A DNA stretch of 64,000 nucleotides from Streptomyces erythrochromogenes (lineage in GTDB: Bacteria > Actinomycetota > Actinomycetes > Streptomycetales > Streptomycetaceae). Of this stretch, positions 25,909-34,767 are shown one piece after another. A program made the position numbers and the translations under genes. The stretch spans positions 4,529,501-4,593,500 of the forward strand of contig NZ_CP108036.1 in assembly GCF_036170895.1 (NCBI RefSeq), in the 5' to 3' direction. The notes beneath the pieces were generated by a model. It searched no databases. It was given only the letters and a program-made list of their open reading frames with translations, and had not been told where the DNA came from. Positions within the stretch are counted from its first letter, which is position 1. Each line of letters begins with the position of its first letter.

Positions 25909-27423
25909 ATGAGTGTGGACACCAGAACGTCAGGGTTCGACGACCAGCCCGCGCTGAGCATGGTCAAGGTGCCGTGCGACCCCGCACAGGTCATCGTCAA
26001 CCACGCCAGCTTCCGCGTGCGGCTCGCACCGAGCCCGAGCGCGCGTTCCAAGCCCGCGAAGGCCCCCGGCCGCGCGCCCGTCCTGGGCGGCGCCGTGGTG
26101 GCCGCCGCCGGGGCCACCCGCCGCCGGGCCCCCGTGGTCTGGAGCGGCAAGTCCGACACCGGCGACGCCGCCGCGGCCATGGGCGGACTGCTCCAGGCCG
26201 TGCGCGGCCACGACGAGTACGACGGCGGCGCCACCCAGGTCATCCCGCGCATCGACCTGGACCACGACCTCGCCGAGGACACCCTGGCCACGCCGACCGT
26301 CATCGGCCAGCGCAGCTACGGGGACCCCGCCGAGACCCGCCCCCTGGCCGCCGTACGGGACCTCCCGTACGAGCATCCGCACGGCCCCGGGGCCGGTCCC
26401 GTGCCGGACGCCCGGCGCCCGGCCGCCGACAACCGCGGCCAGGCCTCCTACTACCCCGGCCGCCGGATGAACCTCGGCGTCGTGCTGCTCCCGCTGCGCG
26501 TCTTCCTCGGCTTCATCTCCATCTACGCCGGCATGGGCAAGCTGTGCGACCCCGTCTACTTCGACGGCGGCGAGCGCGGCTCCATGGTCACCTGGCTGCA
26601 CACCCTGACCCCGTGGGCGCTGGCCGAGCCGCTGCGCGACTTCGCGCTGGCGCACCCGGTCGGTGCGGGTCTCAGCGTGGCCTTCCTCCAGGTCATCGTC
26701 GGCGTGCTGACGGTCTTCGGCCTGTGGCAGCGGTTCGCCGCCTGCTTCGGGGCGCTGCTGTCCGCCGCACTGCTGATGACGGTGAGCTGGAAGACCGTCC
26801 CGGCCTACGACGCGCCCGACATCATCTACCTCGCCGCCTGGAGCCCGCTGATCATCGCGGGCGCGCCGGTCTACTCCCTCGACGGGCGGCTCGCCGGCGA
26901 AGCCTGGCGCACCCTCGGGCCGCGCTCCGAGGTCTGGCGCCTGCGCCGGCGCGTGCTGCGGCGCGGCGCCGTCATGGCGACCGTGGTGTGCGGGCTCACC
27001 CTGCTCATCGGCTCGCTCCTGGGCGGCGCCGTCCGTTCCACCACCGTGGTCACCGTCCCCGGTCCCGGCGAGGCCCCCAGCAACTACCTGCCGGGCCGCC
27101 CGCTGCCGCAGGCGCCGGCCAGGCAGCAGCCCGCGCAGCAGCAGCCGACCCGGCAGTCGTCGCCGACGCCCTCCCCGTCCGAGCCTTCCGCCAAGGCCGG
27201 GAAGACCGCTTCGGGCGCGCCCTCCCGGGAGACGGCGGGTGCGGGTTCCGAGTCGCCCACCGCGACCCGGGGCAGCACGACCGGCAAGCAGCAGACCCCG
27301 CGCAGCACCCCCCGCCAGTCGACGGCGCCGAAGTCGCCGTCCTCCTCGTCGGGCAGCAGCACCCGCGGGGGCGGCACCGCTCCGACCAAGCAGCCCGGCC
27401 TGATCGGCGGGCTCATCGGCTGA
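25909..27423 (+). CDS. DoxX-family membrane protein with long disordered ends
   Basis: A 504-residue protein. The first 185 residues are polar, Pro/Ala/Arg-rich and probably cytoplasmic. A DoxX domain with four hydrophobic segments spans about residues 190-325 (VVLLPLRVFLGFISIYAGMGKL and following helices), a further membrane segment lies at about 355-375, and the last 120 residues are Ser/Thr/Pro/Gln-rich and probably outside. DoxX proteins are quinol- or thiosulfate-linked membrane subunits or redox-stress proteins. There is no ribosome-binding sequence before ATG 25909, so the start is less certain. The disordered ends are typical of Streptomyces members. Confidence 0.85.
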   Translation: MSVDTRTSGFDDQPALSMVKVPCDPAQVIVNHASFRVRLAPSPSARSKPAKAPGRAPVLGGAVVAAAGATRRRAPVVWSGKSDTGDAAAAMGGLLQAVRGHDEYDGGATQVIPRIDLDHDLAEDTLATPTVIGQRSYGDPAETRPLAAVRDLPYEHPHGPGAGPVPDARRPAADNRGQASYYPGRRMNLGVVLLPLRVFLGFISIYAGMGKLCDPVYFDGGERGSMVTWLHTLTPWALAEPLRDFALAHPVGAGLSVAFLQVIVGVLTVFGLWQRFAACFGALLSAALLMTVSWKTVPAYDAPDIIYLAAWSPLIIAGAPVYSLDGRLAGEAWRTLGPRSEVWRLRRRVLRRGAVMATVVCGLTLLIGSLLGGAVRSTTVVTVPGPGEAPSNYLPGRPLPQAPARQQPAQQQPTRQSSPTPSPSEPSAKAGKTASGAPSRETAGAGSESPTATRGSTTGKQQTPRSTPRQSTAPKSPSSSSGSSTRGGGTAPTKQPGLIGGLIG

Positions 27424-27444
27424 GCCCTCCGCCAGGGGCCGGCA

Positions 27445-27484
27445 CGCAGGGGCCCGGTACGCGCGAGCGTGCCGGGCCCCTGCG
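27445..27484 (+). terminator. hairpin terminator
   Basis: An 18-bp stem, CGCAGGGGCCCGGTACGC with GCGTGCCGGGCCCCTGCG (one G-U), after the DoxX gene and before the convergent nucleotidyltransferase. Confidence 0.88.
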
Positions 27485-27588
27485 GTGTGTCGGGGAGGTG
27501 CGCAAGGGGGTGCGGATGGCAGGGCGCCGGGTACGGAAGGCGGAGCGCCGGGTACGGAAGGCAGGATGCCGCGAGGTCCGTGCGGGCC

Positions 27589-28347
27589 TCAGGGGCCCTT
27601 CTGCGCCGCCAACTCCCGTGCGGCCTCGGTGAGGTCCTTGGCCGTGTCGATCGCCCGCCAGTAGGCGCCCTGGGGCAGCGGGAAGCCCGCCAGCCGCCGC
27701 TCCCGCGCCAGCCGCGGGAAGGTGGTGCGCTCGTGGTCCCCCAAATCCGGGAGCAGAGCGGCGAATTCGGGCCCGAAGACGTACACGCCGGCGTTCACCG
27801 GGTAGGGCGACAGCGGGGCCTCGATGAAGTCCAGTACGTGCCCGAACTCGTTGGTCTCCACCACCCCCCACGGGATCCGCGGCCGGGCCAGCGCGAGCGT
27901 CGCGACCGCCCCGCGCTCGTCGTGGAAGGCGGCCATCTCGCGGAGCGAGAAACGGGTCCAGACGTCGCCGTTCGTCGCGTACCAGGCCCCTTCGGGGTCC
28001 GGGAGGTGCCGTGCGGCGTACTTCAGTCCGCCGCCGCGCCCCAGCGGCTCCTCCTCGACCACCGTGGTCACGCGCAGCGGCAACGGCGCCTCGGCCAGCC
28101 ACTCCTGGAGCACCCCGGCGAGGTGCCCGCACGAGACGACGGCGTCGGTGACCCCCTCGGCCGCCAGCCAGGCCAGCTGGTGCCCGATGATCGGCAGCCC
28201 GGTCCCCGGGATCTCGACCATCGGCTTGGGGCGGTCGTCGGTGTACGGACGCAGCCGCGAACCCTGGCCGCCCGCCAGGACGACTGCCTGGGTGGGTGCG
28301 GCGGGGAACGCGGCTGCGGAGGAGGCGGATCGGGGGTCGTCGGTCAT
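27589..28347 (-). CDS. sugar-phosphate nucleotidyltransferase (NDP-sugar synthase)
   Basis: A 252-residue protein with the nucleotide-binding signature VVLAGGQGSRLRPYTDDRPKPM. Conserved GDVWTRF supplies the metal Asp, and a later PVNAGVYVF is typical of mannose-1-phosphate guanylyltransferase or glucose-1-phosphate thymidylyltransferase-like enzymes. It lacks the C-terminal left-handed beta-helix found in larger relatives. The exact sugar and base cannot be told. The start follows TACGCT by 7 nt (leaderless type). It is probably involved in cell-surface sugar precursor supply. Confidence 0.85.
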   Translation of the reverse strand: MTDDPRSASSAAAFPAAPTQAVVLAGGQGSRLRPYTDDRPKPMVEIPGTGLPIIGHQLAWLAAEGVTDAVVSCGHLAGVLQEWLAEAPLPLRVTTVVEEEPLGRGGGLKYAARHLPDPEGAWYATNGDVWTRFSLREMAAFHDERGAVATLALARPRIPWGVVETNEFGHVLDFIEAPLSPYPVNAGVYVFGPEFAALLPDLGDHERTTFPRLARERRLAGFPLPQGAYWRAIDTAKDLTEAARELAAQKGP

Positions 28348-28354
28348 GGCGGCC

Positions 28355-28360
28355 AGCGTA
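28355..28360 (-). promoter_or_regulatory. leaderless-type -10 element of the nucleotidyltransferase gene
   Basis: TACGCT on the minus strand, 7 nt before ATG 28347. Confidence 0.6.
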
Positions 28361-28375
28361 GGGACGGGGTGCGTG

Positions 28376-28789
28376 TCAGCCCATGGAGGCGACGCCGGAT
28401 GCGTACGAGGTGTCGCAGACGGGGCGGGCGAACGATTGGGCCTTCGTCGGGCCGTACGCCTCGACGGCGGCGCGTCCGAGCGCCCGGGCGATCCCCACGC
28501 AGTGCTCGGCGAGCGACGGCCGGCGGTTCACCTCCTGCTGGAGGTGGGTCAGGACGTCGTCCGGCTCCTGGCCCTGCTGCAGTTCGCCGACGAGCTGCGT
28601 GCGCAGGACCTCGTGGGCGGCGCGTGGCTTCGCGGGCGTGGAGACGCCTTCGGCGGAAGCGGTCACGAGCTGGGAGGAGGAAGTGTCCGCCCAGGGGACC
28701 ATCGTGACCGCGAGGGTCCCGGACAGGACCAGGACGACGGGCAGGACCAGGGCGAGGGAACGGCCGATACGGCGGGCAGTGTGGGTCAC
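28376..28789 (-). CDS. small membrane-anchored or secreted protein, unknown function
   Basis: A 137-residue protein beginning with a basic stretch and a hydrophobic segment (LALVLPVVLVLSGTLAVTMV) that acts as signal peptide or anchor. A helical, soluble domain with two Cys (EHCVGIARALG and RPVCDTSYASG) follows; these could form a disulfide outside the cell. I do not recognise the family. GTG 28789 lies 7 nt after TACTCT, a leaderless-type start. Its stop is 28 nt from the nucleotidyltransferase start in the same orientation, but that gene has its own -10-like element. Confidence 0.75.
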   Translation of the reverse strand: MTHTARRIGRSLALVLPVVLVLSGTLAVTMVPWADTSSSQLVTASAEGVSTPAKPRAAHEVLRTQLVGELQQGQEPDDVLTHLQQEVNRRPSLAEHCVGIARALGRAAVEAYGPTKAQSFARPVCDTSYASGVASMG

Positions 28790-28796
28790 GAGGGCG

Positions 28797-28802
28797 AGAG
28801 TA
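28797..28802 (-). promoter_or_regulatory. leaderless-type -10 element of the 28789 gene
   Basis: TACTCT on the minus strand, 7 nt before GTG 28789. It decides the GTG start. Confidence 0.55.
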
Positions 28803-28944
28803 GCGCTCGGTGAAGATTTGGCGACATTTAGTCACCCTGTCGGGGGATGGTTCGACGTGGCTTTTCGAATTCCGGGTTGACGACCCCGCCCGAATGGCCC
28901 GGTCTGCCGGGGTTCCTGCGGGATGTCCTCCGGCAACGAACGGC

Positions 28945-28975
28945 GGAGGGGCGCCCCTTGGCGGGACGCCCCTCC
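28945..28975 (-). terminator. hairpin terminator after msiK
   Basis: GGAGGGGCG ... CGCCCCTCC stem, 20 nt past the msiK stop codon. Confidence 0.75.
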
Positions 28976-28994
28976 AACCTCCGTGCCGGTACGA

Positions 28995-30083
<1,089 letters not shown>

Positions 30084-30132
30084 GGTGATGAATCCCTTCT
30101 ACCGGCAGGAACGTGCCGGACGATCCGAGTGG

Positions 30133-30145
30133 AAGGTCTAGTCCA
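30133..30145. promoter_or_regulatory. DasR-responsive element (dre-like) upstream of msiK
   Basis: AAGGTCTAGTCCA is identical over 13 bases to the site before nagK at 51280-51292 and matches the core of the dre consensus (ACTGGTCTAGACCACT). Confidence 0.65.
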
Positions 30146-30239
30146 GAAACCGGACTCCGCCCGACGCTACCTCCCACGACGGCGTCTGTCAGCACCGCGG
30201 CCGTGTGGGATTGTCGGCGCGGCCTGCTTCGATGCGCCC

Positions 30240-30926
30240 ATGAGCGTGTACGAGATCCTCCCGGTCCTCCCCGACGTCCCGGCCCTGCGGGACCGCTGCC
30301 GGGCCCTGGCCGTGCTGGAGGCGGTGATGGACCCCCGGGACCCGTTCTTCGCGTACGCCGCCGACTGGTCCGAGACGGAGGAGGTCGCCCTGATGGACAA
30401 CGGCTCCGGCGACGACTACGCCGTCGTCTTCTCGGCGGCGGGCGCGTACGCGCGCGGCTTCGCCCACGAATCCCGGATGAGCCCGTGGGGCGGCGAGGAC
30501 GTCGAGGTCTGGCCGGGGCTGGTCGACGACGTGCCCGAGGTGTTCCGCCCGTACGTGACGGAGCCGGCGTTCTGCGACGACGACGGCGACGGACCCGTCC
30601 CGCGGGTCACGGTGGTGTTCTGGCGGGAGGCGGCGGACGGGGCCTGGCGCACGGGACCGGTGGAGATCCCCGAGGGGCCCGGCGGCTACGGCGACGGTGC
30701 CCGGGACCTCTTCGAGGTGCTCGCGGCGGGCACCCCGGAGGCCTACCGCGACTTCGCCGAGGACTACCACGAGCGGTCCGTGGACCTGGACGCGATCCGT
30801 CACGTGTTCGCCCTGCGCCCCCTCACGGGTGACGTGGTCGGGGCCCTGAACCCGGAGGCGGACCCCGGGGTCGTGGCGGGAGCGGTGGCGGCCACGGGGT
30901 ACCCAGTGGAGGGCCGGCGAATGTGA
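30240..30926 (+). CDS. conserved protein of unknown function
   Basis: A 228-residue acidic cytoplasmic protein without signal peptide or membrane segments. Features are an N-terminal helix (VPALRDRCRALAVLEAV), a mixed alpha/beta body with VFSAAGAYARGFAHESRMSPW, and DIARVF-like C-terminal helices. It may belong to a Streptomyces-specific family that I cannot name. No ribosome site is clear before ATG 30240. It lies between msiK (divergent) and the tRNA-Thr gene. Confidence 0.7.
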   Translation: MSVYEILPVLPDVPALRDRCRALAVLEAVMDPRDPFFAYAADWSETEEVALMDNGSGDDYAVVFSAAGAYARGFAHESRMSPWGGEDVEVWPGLVDDVPEVFRPYVTEPAFCDDDGDGPVPRVTVVFWREAADGAWRTGPVEIPEGPGGYGDGARDLFEVLAAGTPEAYRDFAEDYHERSVDLDAIRHVFALRPLTGDVVGALNPEADPGVVAGAVAATGYPVEGRRM

Positions 30927-30995
30927 TGGCAGGGGGATTCGCGCGCTGTGTAGAGTGATGGCGGCTTCGCTCGCAGTACTCGGCGGGTGTTCCGT

Positions 30996-31070
30996 GCCTC
31001 CTTAGCTCAGTCCGGCCAGAGCAACGCACTTGTAATGCGTAGGTCGTCGGTTCGAATCCGACAGGGGGCT
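30996..31070 (+). tRNA. tRNA-Thr (anticodon TGT)
   Basis: A complete cloverleaf: acceptor GCCTCCT pairs with AGGGGGC, the D-arm reads AGCTCAGT...AGAGC, anticodon TGT is at 31031-31033 in ACTTGTAAT, and the T-arm contains GGTTCGAATCC. CCA is not encoded (T discriminator followed by CCG). A 12-bp hairpin follows. tRNA genes are frequent integration targets in Streptomyces, but no integrase lies beside it. Confidence 0.95.
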
Positions 31071-31078
31071 CCGGCAGT

Positions 31079-31110
31079 GGAAGGCCCCGGGCGATCGTCC
31101 GGGGCCTTCC
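31079..31110 (+). terminator. terminator after tRNA-Thr
   Basis: GGAAGGCCCCGG - 8 nt - CCGGGGCCTTCC, a perfect 12-bp stem. It also faces the convergent FAD oxidoreductase gene. Confidence 0.88.
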
Positions 31111-31127
31111 GGCGTTTTCGGGCTCCG

Positions 31128-32513
31128 TCAGTGGCGGCCCGAGATGCGGTCGGCCAGGCGGGCCAGGGGGGCCGTCGTCGGGGTGTGGGTGGCCGCCTCC
31201 CGGCGGTCCGCCTCGCGGTAGGCGGCGTAGAGGGCCTGCACGCCGAGCCAGCGCAAGGGCTCCGGCTCCCAGCGGCGGACGCGGTGGTTCACCCACGGCA
31301 GGGTGGTCAGCTCGGTGGACTCGCCGAGGACCAGGTCGCGCAGGGTGCGGCCGGCCAGGTTGGCGGTGGCGACGCCCGAGCCGACGTACCCGCCCGCCCA
31401 GCCCACGCCCGTGGTGCGGTCCAGGGTGACGGTGGCGCACCAGTCGCGCGGCACGCCGAGGACGCCCGACCAGGCGTGGGTGATCTCCGTACCGGCGAGG
31501 ACCGGGAAGAAGGAGAAGAGGAGGTCGCGGAGGGAGTCGACGGTGGCCGGCTGGGTGCGGCCGTCGTTGTCGGTGCGCGAGCCGAAGCGGTACGGGACCC
31601 CGCGCCCGCCGATCGCGATCCGGTCGTCGGCGGTCCGCTGCGCGTACATGTACGCGTGGGCCATGTCGCCCAGGACCTCCCGGCCCGACCAGCCGAGCTG
31701 CGCCCAGGTCTCGGCGGGCAGCGGGGCGGTCGCGATCATCGAGGAGTTCATCGGGAGCCACGACCGCTTCTGGCCCTTGAGGGCGGCGGTGAAGCCCTCC
31801 GTGCAGCGAAGGACGTGCGGGGCGCGGACCGTGCCGTAGGGGGTGACCGCCTTCCCCGCGGAGATCTCCGTTACCGGGGTGGATTCGTGGATCACCACGC
31901 CGAGGCGTTCGCAGGCCTCGGCCAGGCCCCTGAGCAGCTTGAGGGGGTGGATGCGGGCGCCGTGCGGGCTCCAGCTGGAGCCGACGGCGTCGGCGATGTC
32001 GATGCGCGTGCGGGTGGCGGCGGCGTCGTGGAGCTCGCGGTCGGTCTCGCCGAAGGCGAGCTCCGCGGCGTGGAAGGCCTTGAGGCGGCCGAGCTGGGCC
32101 GGGGTACGGGCGACTTCGAGGACGCCGCCGCGGTGGATGCCGGCGTCGATGCCCTCCTTGGCGGCGACGTCGATGACCTCGGTGACGGTGGCGTTCATGG
32201 CCTGCTGGAGGCGCCGGGCGGCCTGCCGGCCGTGGAGGGCGGCGTAGCGGTCGCGGCCGGCGATGCCGTTGTAGAGCCAGCCGCCGTTGCGGCCGGAGGC
32301 GCCGTAGCCGCAGAACTTCTGCTCCAGGACGGTGACGCGCAGGTCGGGGGCGGCCTGCTTCATGTAGTAGGCGGTCCACAGGCCGGTGTAGCCGCCGCCG
32401 ACGATGACGACGTCGGCCGTGGTGTGGGCGGTGAGGGGCGTGCGGGGTGGGGTGGCCGGGGTGGTGCCGTGGTCGGTCGCGTACCAGAAGGAAATGCCGC
32501 CGTTGATCGTCAT
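31128..32513 (-). CDS. FAD-dependent oxidoreductase (DAO/GlpO-like)
   Basis: A 461-residue flavoenzyme. The N-terminal dinucleotide-binding motif is VVIVGGGYTGLWTAYYM, with the second FAD-contact motif in YGASGRNGGWLY. The C-terminal FAD motif is VGWAGGYVGSGVATANLAGR. It resembles the D-amino-acid/sarcosine/gamma-glutamylputrescine oxidase group that oxidises amine substrates with O2. The substrate is not readable from the sequence. It is a single gene ended by the hairpin shared with tRNA-Thr, with the repeat-rich gap upstream. Confidence 0.88.
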   Translation of the reverse strand: MTINGGISFWYATDHGTTPATPPRTPLTAHTTADVVIVGGGYTGLWTAYYMKQAAPDLRVTVLEQKFCGYGASGRNGGWLYNGIAGRDRYAALHGRQAARRLQQAMNATVTEVIDVAAKEGIDAGIHRGGVLEVARTPAQLGRLKAFHAAELAFGETDRELHDAAATRTRIDIADAVGSSWSPHGARIHPLKLLRGLAEACERLGVVIHESTPVTEISAGKAVTPYGTVRAPHVLRCTEGFTAALKGQKRSWLPMNSSMIATAPLPAETWAQLGWSGREVLGDMAHAYMYAQRTADDRIAIGGRGVPYRFGSRTDNDGRTQPATVDSLRDLLFSFFPVLAGTEITHAWSGVLGVPRDWCATVTLDRTTGVGWAGGYVGSGVATANLAGRTLRDLVLGESTELTTLPWVNHRVRRWEPEPLRWLGVQALYAAYREADRREAATHTPTTAPLARLADRISGRH

Positions 32514-32699
32514 GGGGGAGTTGCTACACCCTTTCCCTCACGGCGTGCCAGGGACGGGATGTCGCGCGGCGGGGCCCGACGGTTTGCCGGATGACGGTTG
32601 CCCTGCGGTGCCCCTGCGGGGGGCTTGGCGGTGTTCGGGGTGGGGTGCCCCTGCGGGGGCTTGGCGGTGTGTGGGGGTGGGGTGGTGCCCCGCACGAGG

Positions 32700-32936
32700 G
32701 TCTCCTCGGCTCGGCGCGTGCGGGTGTGTCGCGGCCGGGCGGCCTGGGTTGCGCGCTCGTCCTGCGGGGACCCTCCTGCGTGTCCCCACCCCACGGCAGC
32801 GCTCCGGAAGTGCCAGGGATCCCCTTTGCGTGTCCGGGGCCGAGGGGAGTGGGGACGTGGCGGGGTGTCCCCGCAGGACGAGCGCGCGACCACCGGGTAC
32901 GGCCGAGACACCCCGCACGCGCCGAGCCGAGGAGAC
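32700..32936. repeat. long imperfect inverted repeat (~237 bp)
   Basis: The outer arms 32700-32737 and 32900-32936 are nearly complementary, starting GTCTCCTCGGCTCGGCGCG. Middle arms 32751-32771 and 32867-32887 are perfect 21-bp complements, and inner arms GTCCCCAC / GTGGGGAC lie at 32782-32789 and 32849-32856. Transcribed RNA would form one long stem. Confidence 0.85.
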
Positions 32937-32942
32937 ACCCCG

Positions 32943-33228
32943 GCGGCGGCCCCGCTCCCCGAACGGACCGACCCCGCCCCGCCGAGCACCCCGCAGGGGC
33001 CCGGCGGCGGCCCCACTCCCCGAACGGACCGACCCCGCCCCGCCCAACACCCCGCAGGGGCCCGGCCGAGCCGAGGAGACACCCCGGCGGCGGCCCCGCT
33101 CCCCGAACGGACCGACCCCGCCCCGCCCAACACCCCGCAGGGGCCCGGCCGAGCACCCCGCAGGGGCCCGGTGGCGGCCCCGCTCCGATCCCGCCGAGCC
33201 GCCCGCAGGGCACCCCGCAGGGGCCCGG
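32943..33228. repeat. near-tandem ~60-bp repeats
   Basis: Three nearly identical units contain CTCCCCGAACGGACCGACC and end in CACCCCGCAGGGGCCCGG, at about 32943-33003, 33003-33065 and 33086-33148; two shortened units follow. A leading block, GCCGAGCCGAGGAGACACC, appears at 32921 and again at 33066. Confidence 0.85.
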
Positions 33229-33270
33229 TGGCGGGCTCACCGCGCCGACCGGTCCGACAGGGCCGCACCA

Positions 33271-33297
33271 TTTCAGCCTCGCCGGCGTTTGAGGCGC
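33271..33297. repeat. dispersed Streptomyces palindromic element, half copy
   Basis: TTTCAGCCTCGCCGGCGTTT followed by GAGG is the right half of an intergenic palindrome also seen complete at 53951-53998. It is followed by the same GCGGG...CCGGG context. Confidence 0.6.
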
Positions 33298-33348
33298 GGG
33301 TCCGGGCAGCGCCCGGAAACGGTCGGCCAGGCCGACACCGCAGGGCGA

Positions 33349-33354
33349 TAGCGT
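33349..33354 (+). promoter_or_regulatory. leaderless-type -10 element of the APH-like gene
   Basis: TAGCGT, 6 nt before ATG 33361. Confidence 0.55.
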
Positions 33355-33360
33355 CGACCC

Positions 33361-34260
33361 ATGGTCGAGATCGCGGAGATTCCGGACGGGCTGGTCGAGG
33401 CGCAGGTCGGGTTCAACGGCGATGCCGGACGGGAGTTCATCGCCGCGTTGCCCGCGCGGGCGGCGGAGTTCCTGGAGCGGTGGGGGTTGCGCCGCACCGG
33501 GCCGGTGATGCACGGGGTGACGGCCCTGGTGCTGCCGGTGGAGCGGGCCGACGGCAGCGGGGCCGTGCTGAAGCTGGTGGCGCTCGACGAGGAGTGCGTG
33601 GGGGAGCCGGTCGCGCTGCGCGCCTGGGACGGGGACGGCTGCGTACGGCTGCTGGACCACGACGCGGACACCGGCACGCTGCTGCTGGAGCGGCTGGACG
33701 CGGGGCACGACCTGGCGGACCTCGCGCGGCGCGATGCGCGGCAGGCGGTGCGGGTGATCGGGGAGTTGCTGGCGCGGCTGACGGCGGTGCCCGCTCCGGC
33801 GGGGCTGCGCGGGCTCGGGGACATGGCCGCGGCGATGCTGGAGGAGGTGCCGCAGGCGCTGGAGCGGCTGGTGGACGAGCGGGACCGGCGGCTGCTGCGG
33901 GACTGCGCGGCCGCGGTCGCGGAGGTGGCGGGCGAGCCCGGGGACCGGCTGCTGCACTGGGACCTGCACTACGAGAACGTGCTCGCGGGCGGCCGGGAGC
34001 CCTGGCTGGCGATCGACCCGAAGCCGCTGGCCGGCGATCCCGGCTTCGACCTGATGCCGGCGATCATCAACAACTTCCGTGCGGAGGACGTGCGGTGGCG
34101 GTTCGACCTGCTGACGGAGGCGGCCGGGCTGGACCGGGAGCGGGCGCGGGCCTGGACGCTGGGCCGGGTGCTGCAGAACTGCCTGTGGGACGTGGAGGAC
34201 GGCGAAGAGCGGCTGGACGACGAGCAGTTGGCGGTGGCACAGCTGCTGCTGGGGCGGTGA
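33361..34260 (+). CDS. aminoglycoside phosphotransferase-like kinase (APH(6)/hydroxyurea phosphotransferase type)
   Basis: A 299-residue kinase-fold protein. The catalytic loop is LLHWDLHYENVL (Asp and Asn), and the metal site is LAIDPKPLAGDPGFDL in the DFG position, a combination characteristic of the streptomycin 6-kinase / hydroxyurea phosphotransferase subgroup. It should phosphorylate a hydroxylated small molecule with ATP. No aminoglycoside cluster is nearby, so it may be an intrinsic resistance gene or act on a metabolite. It is followed 19 nt later by a GNAT gene that has its own -10-like element. Confidence 0.85.
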   Translation: MVEIAEIPDGLVEAQVGFNGDAGREFIAALPARAAEFLERWGLRRTGPVMHGVTALVLPVERADGSGAVLKLVALDEECVGEPVALRAWDGDGCVRLLDHDADTGTLLLERLDAGHDLADLARRDARQAVRVIGELLARLTAVPAPAGLRGLGDMAAAMLEEVPQALERLVDERDRRLLRDCAAAVAEVAGEPGDRLLHWDLHYENVLAGGREPWLAIDPKPLAGDPGFDLMPAIINNFRAEDVRWRFDLLTEAAGLDRERARAWTLGRVLQNCLWDVEDGEERLDDEQLAVAQLLLGR

Positions 34261-34267
34261 TCCGCCC

Positions 34268-34273
34268 TAGGCT
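34268..34273 (+). promoter_or_regulatory. leaderless-type -10 element of the GNAT gene at 34280
   Basis: TAGGCT, 6 nt before ATG 34280, just after the APH stop codon. Confidence 0.55.
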
Positions 34274-34279
34274 GCGGGC

Positions 34280-34753
34280 ATGATCCGTAACGCCGAAGCC
34301 GCCGATGTCCCCGTCATCCACGCGATGATCCGTGAGCTCGCGGAGTACGAGAAGGTGCCGCACGAGGCGCGGGCAACCGAAGAGCAGTTGCGGGAGGCGC
34401 TGTTCGGCGAGCGCCCTGCGGTGTTCGCGCACGTCGCGGAGACGGACGAGGGGGAGGCGGTCGGCTTCTCGGTGTGGTTCCTGTCCTTCTCCACGTGGCG
34501 CGGTGTGCACGGCATCTACCTGGAGGACCTGTACGTACGGCCGGGCGTGCGCGGTGGCGGCCACGGCAAGGCACTGCTGGCGGAGCTGGCGCGTACGTGC
34601 GTCGAGCGCGGCTACGAGCGGCTGGAGTGGTCGGTGCTGAAGTGGAACGCGCCGACCATCGCCTTCTACGAGGCCCTGGGCGCGCGGCCGCAGGAGGAGT
34701 GGTCGGTGTACCGGCTGACAGACGGTGCGCTGGCCGCGCTCGGCCGGGCGTAG
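34280..34753 (+). CDS. GNAT acetyltransferase (diamine/thialysine acetyltransferase-like)
   Basis: A 157-residue GNAT protein. Strand 4 and the acetyl-CoA loop read YLEDLYVRPGVRGGGHGKALLAEL. The beginning MIRNAEAADVPVIHAMI and the phrase WSVLKWNAPTIAFYEALGA resemble the spermidine/spermine N1-acetyltransferase (SAT) group, in which the conserved WN-x-P-x-FY segment binds CoA. A polyamine or thialysine is the likely substrate by family, not proven. It sits right after the APH-like kinase. Confidence 0.87.
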   Translation: MIRNAEAADVPVIHAMIRELAEYEKVPHEARATEEQLREALFGERPAVFAHVAETDEGEAVGFSVWFLSFSTWRGVHGIYLEDLYVRPGVRGGGHGKALLAELARTCVERGYERLEWSVLKWNAPTIAFYEALGARPQEEWSVYRLTDGALAALGRA

Positions 34754-34767
34754 GCCGGGGCCAGCGG

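Larger units (their letters stand above)
32514..33360. other. repeat-rich non-coding gap
   Basis: An 847-base region without a real gene. It contains a long inverted repeat (32700-32936), several near-tandem copies of a roughly 60-bp unit (32943-33228), a dispersed palindromic element half (33271-33297), and the -10-like element of the APH gene at its right end. Open frames here are composition artefacts. Confidence 0.75.

Noticed and set aside
30996..31110. tRNA-Thr considered as an att site of an integrative element.
   Set aside because: No integrase, excisionase or repeated tRNA 3' end was found in the following region.
32943..33228. Repeat array considered as CRISPR.
   Set aside because: Units are contiguous, degenerate and GC-rich, with no unique spacers of constant length and no cas genes nearby.
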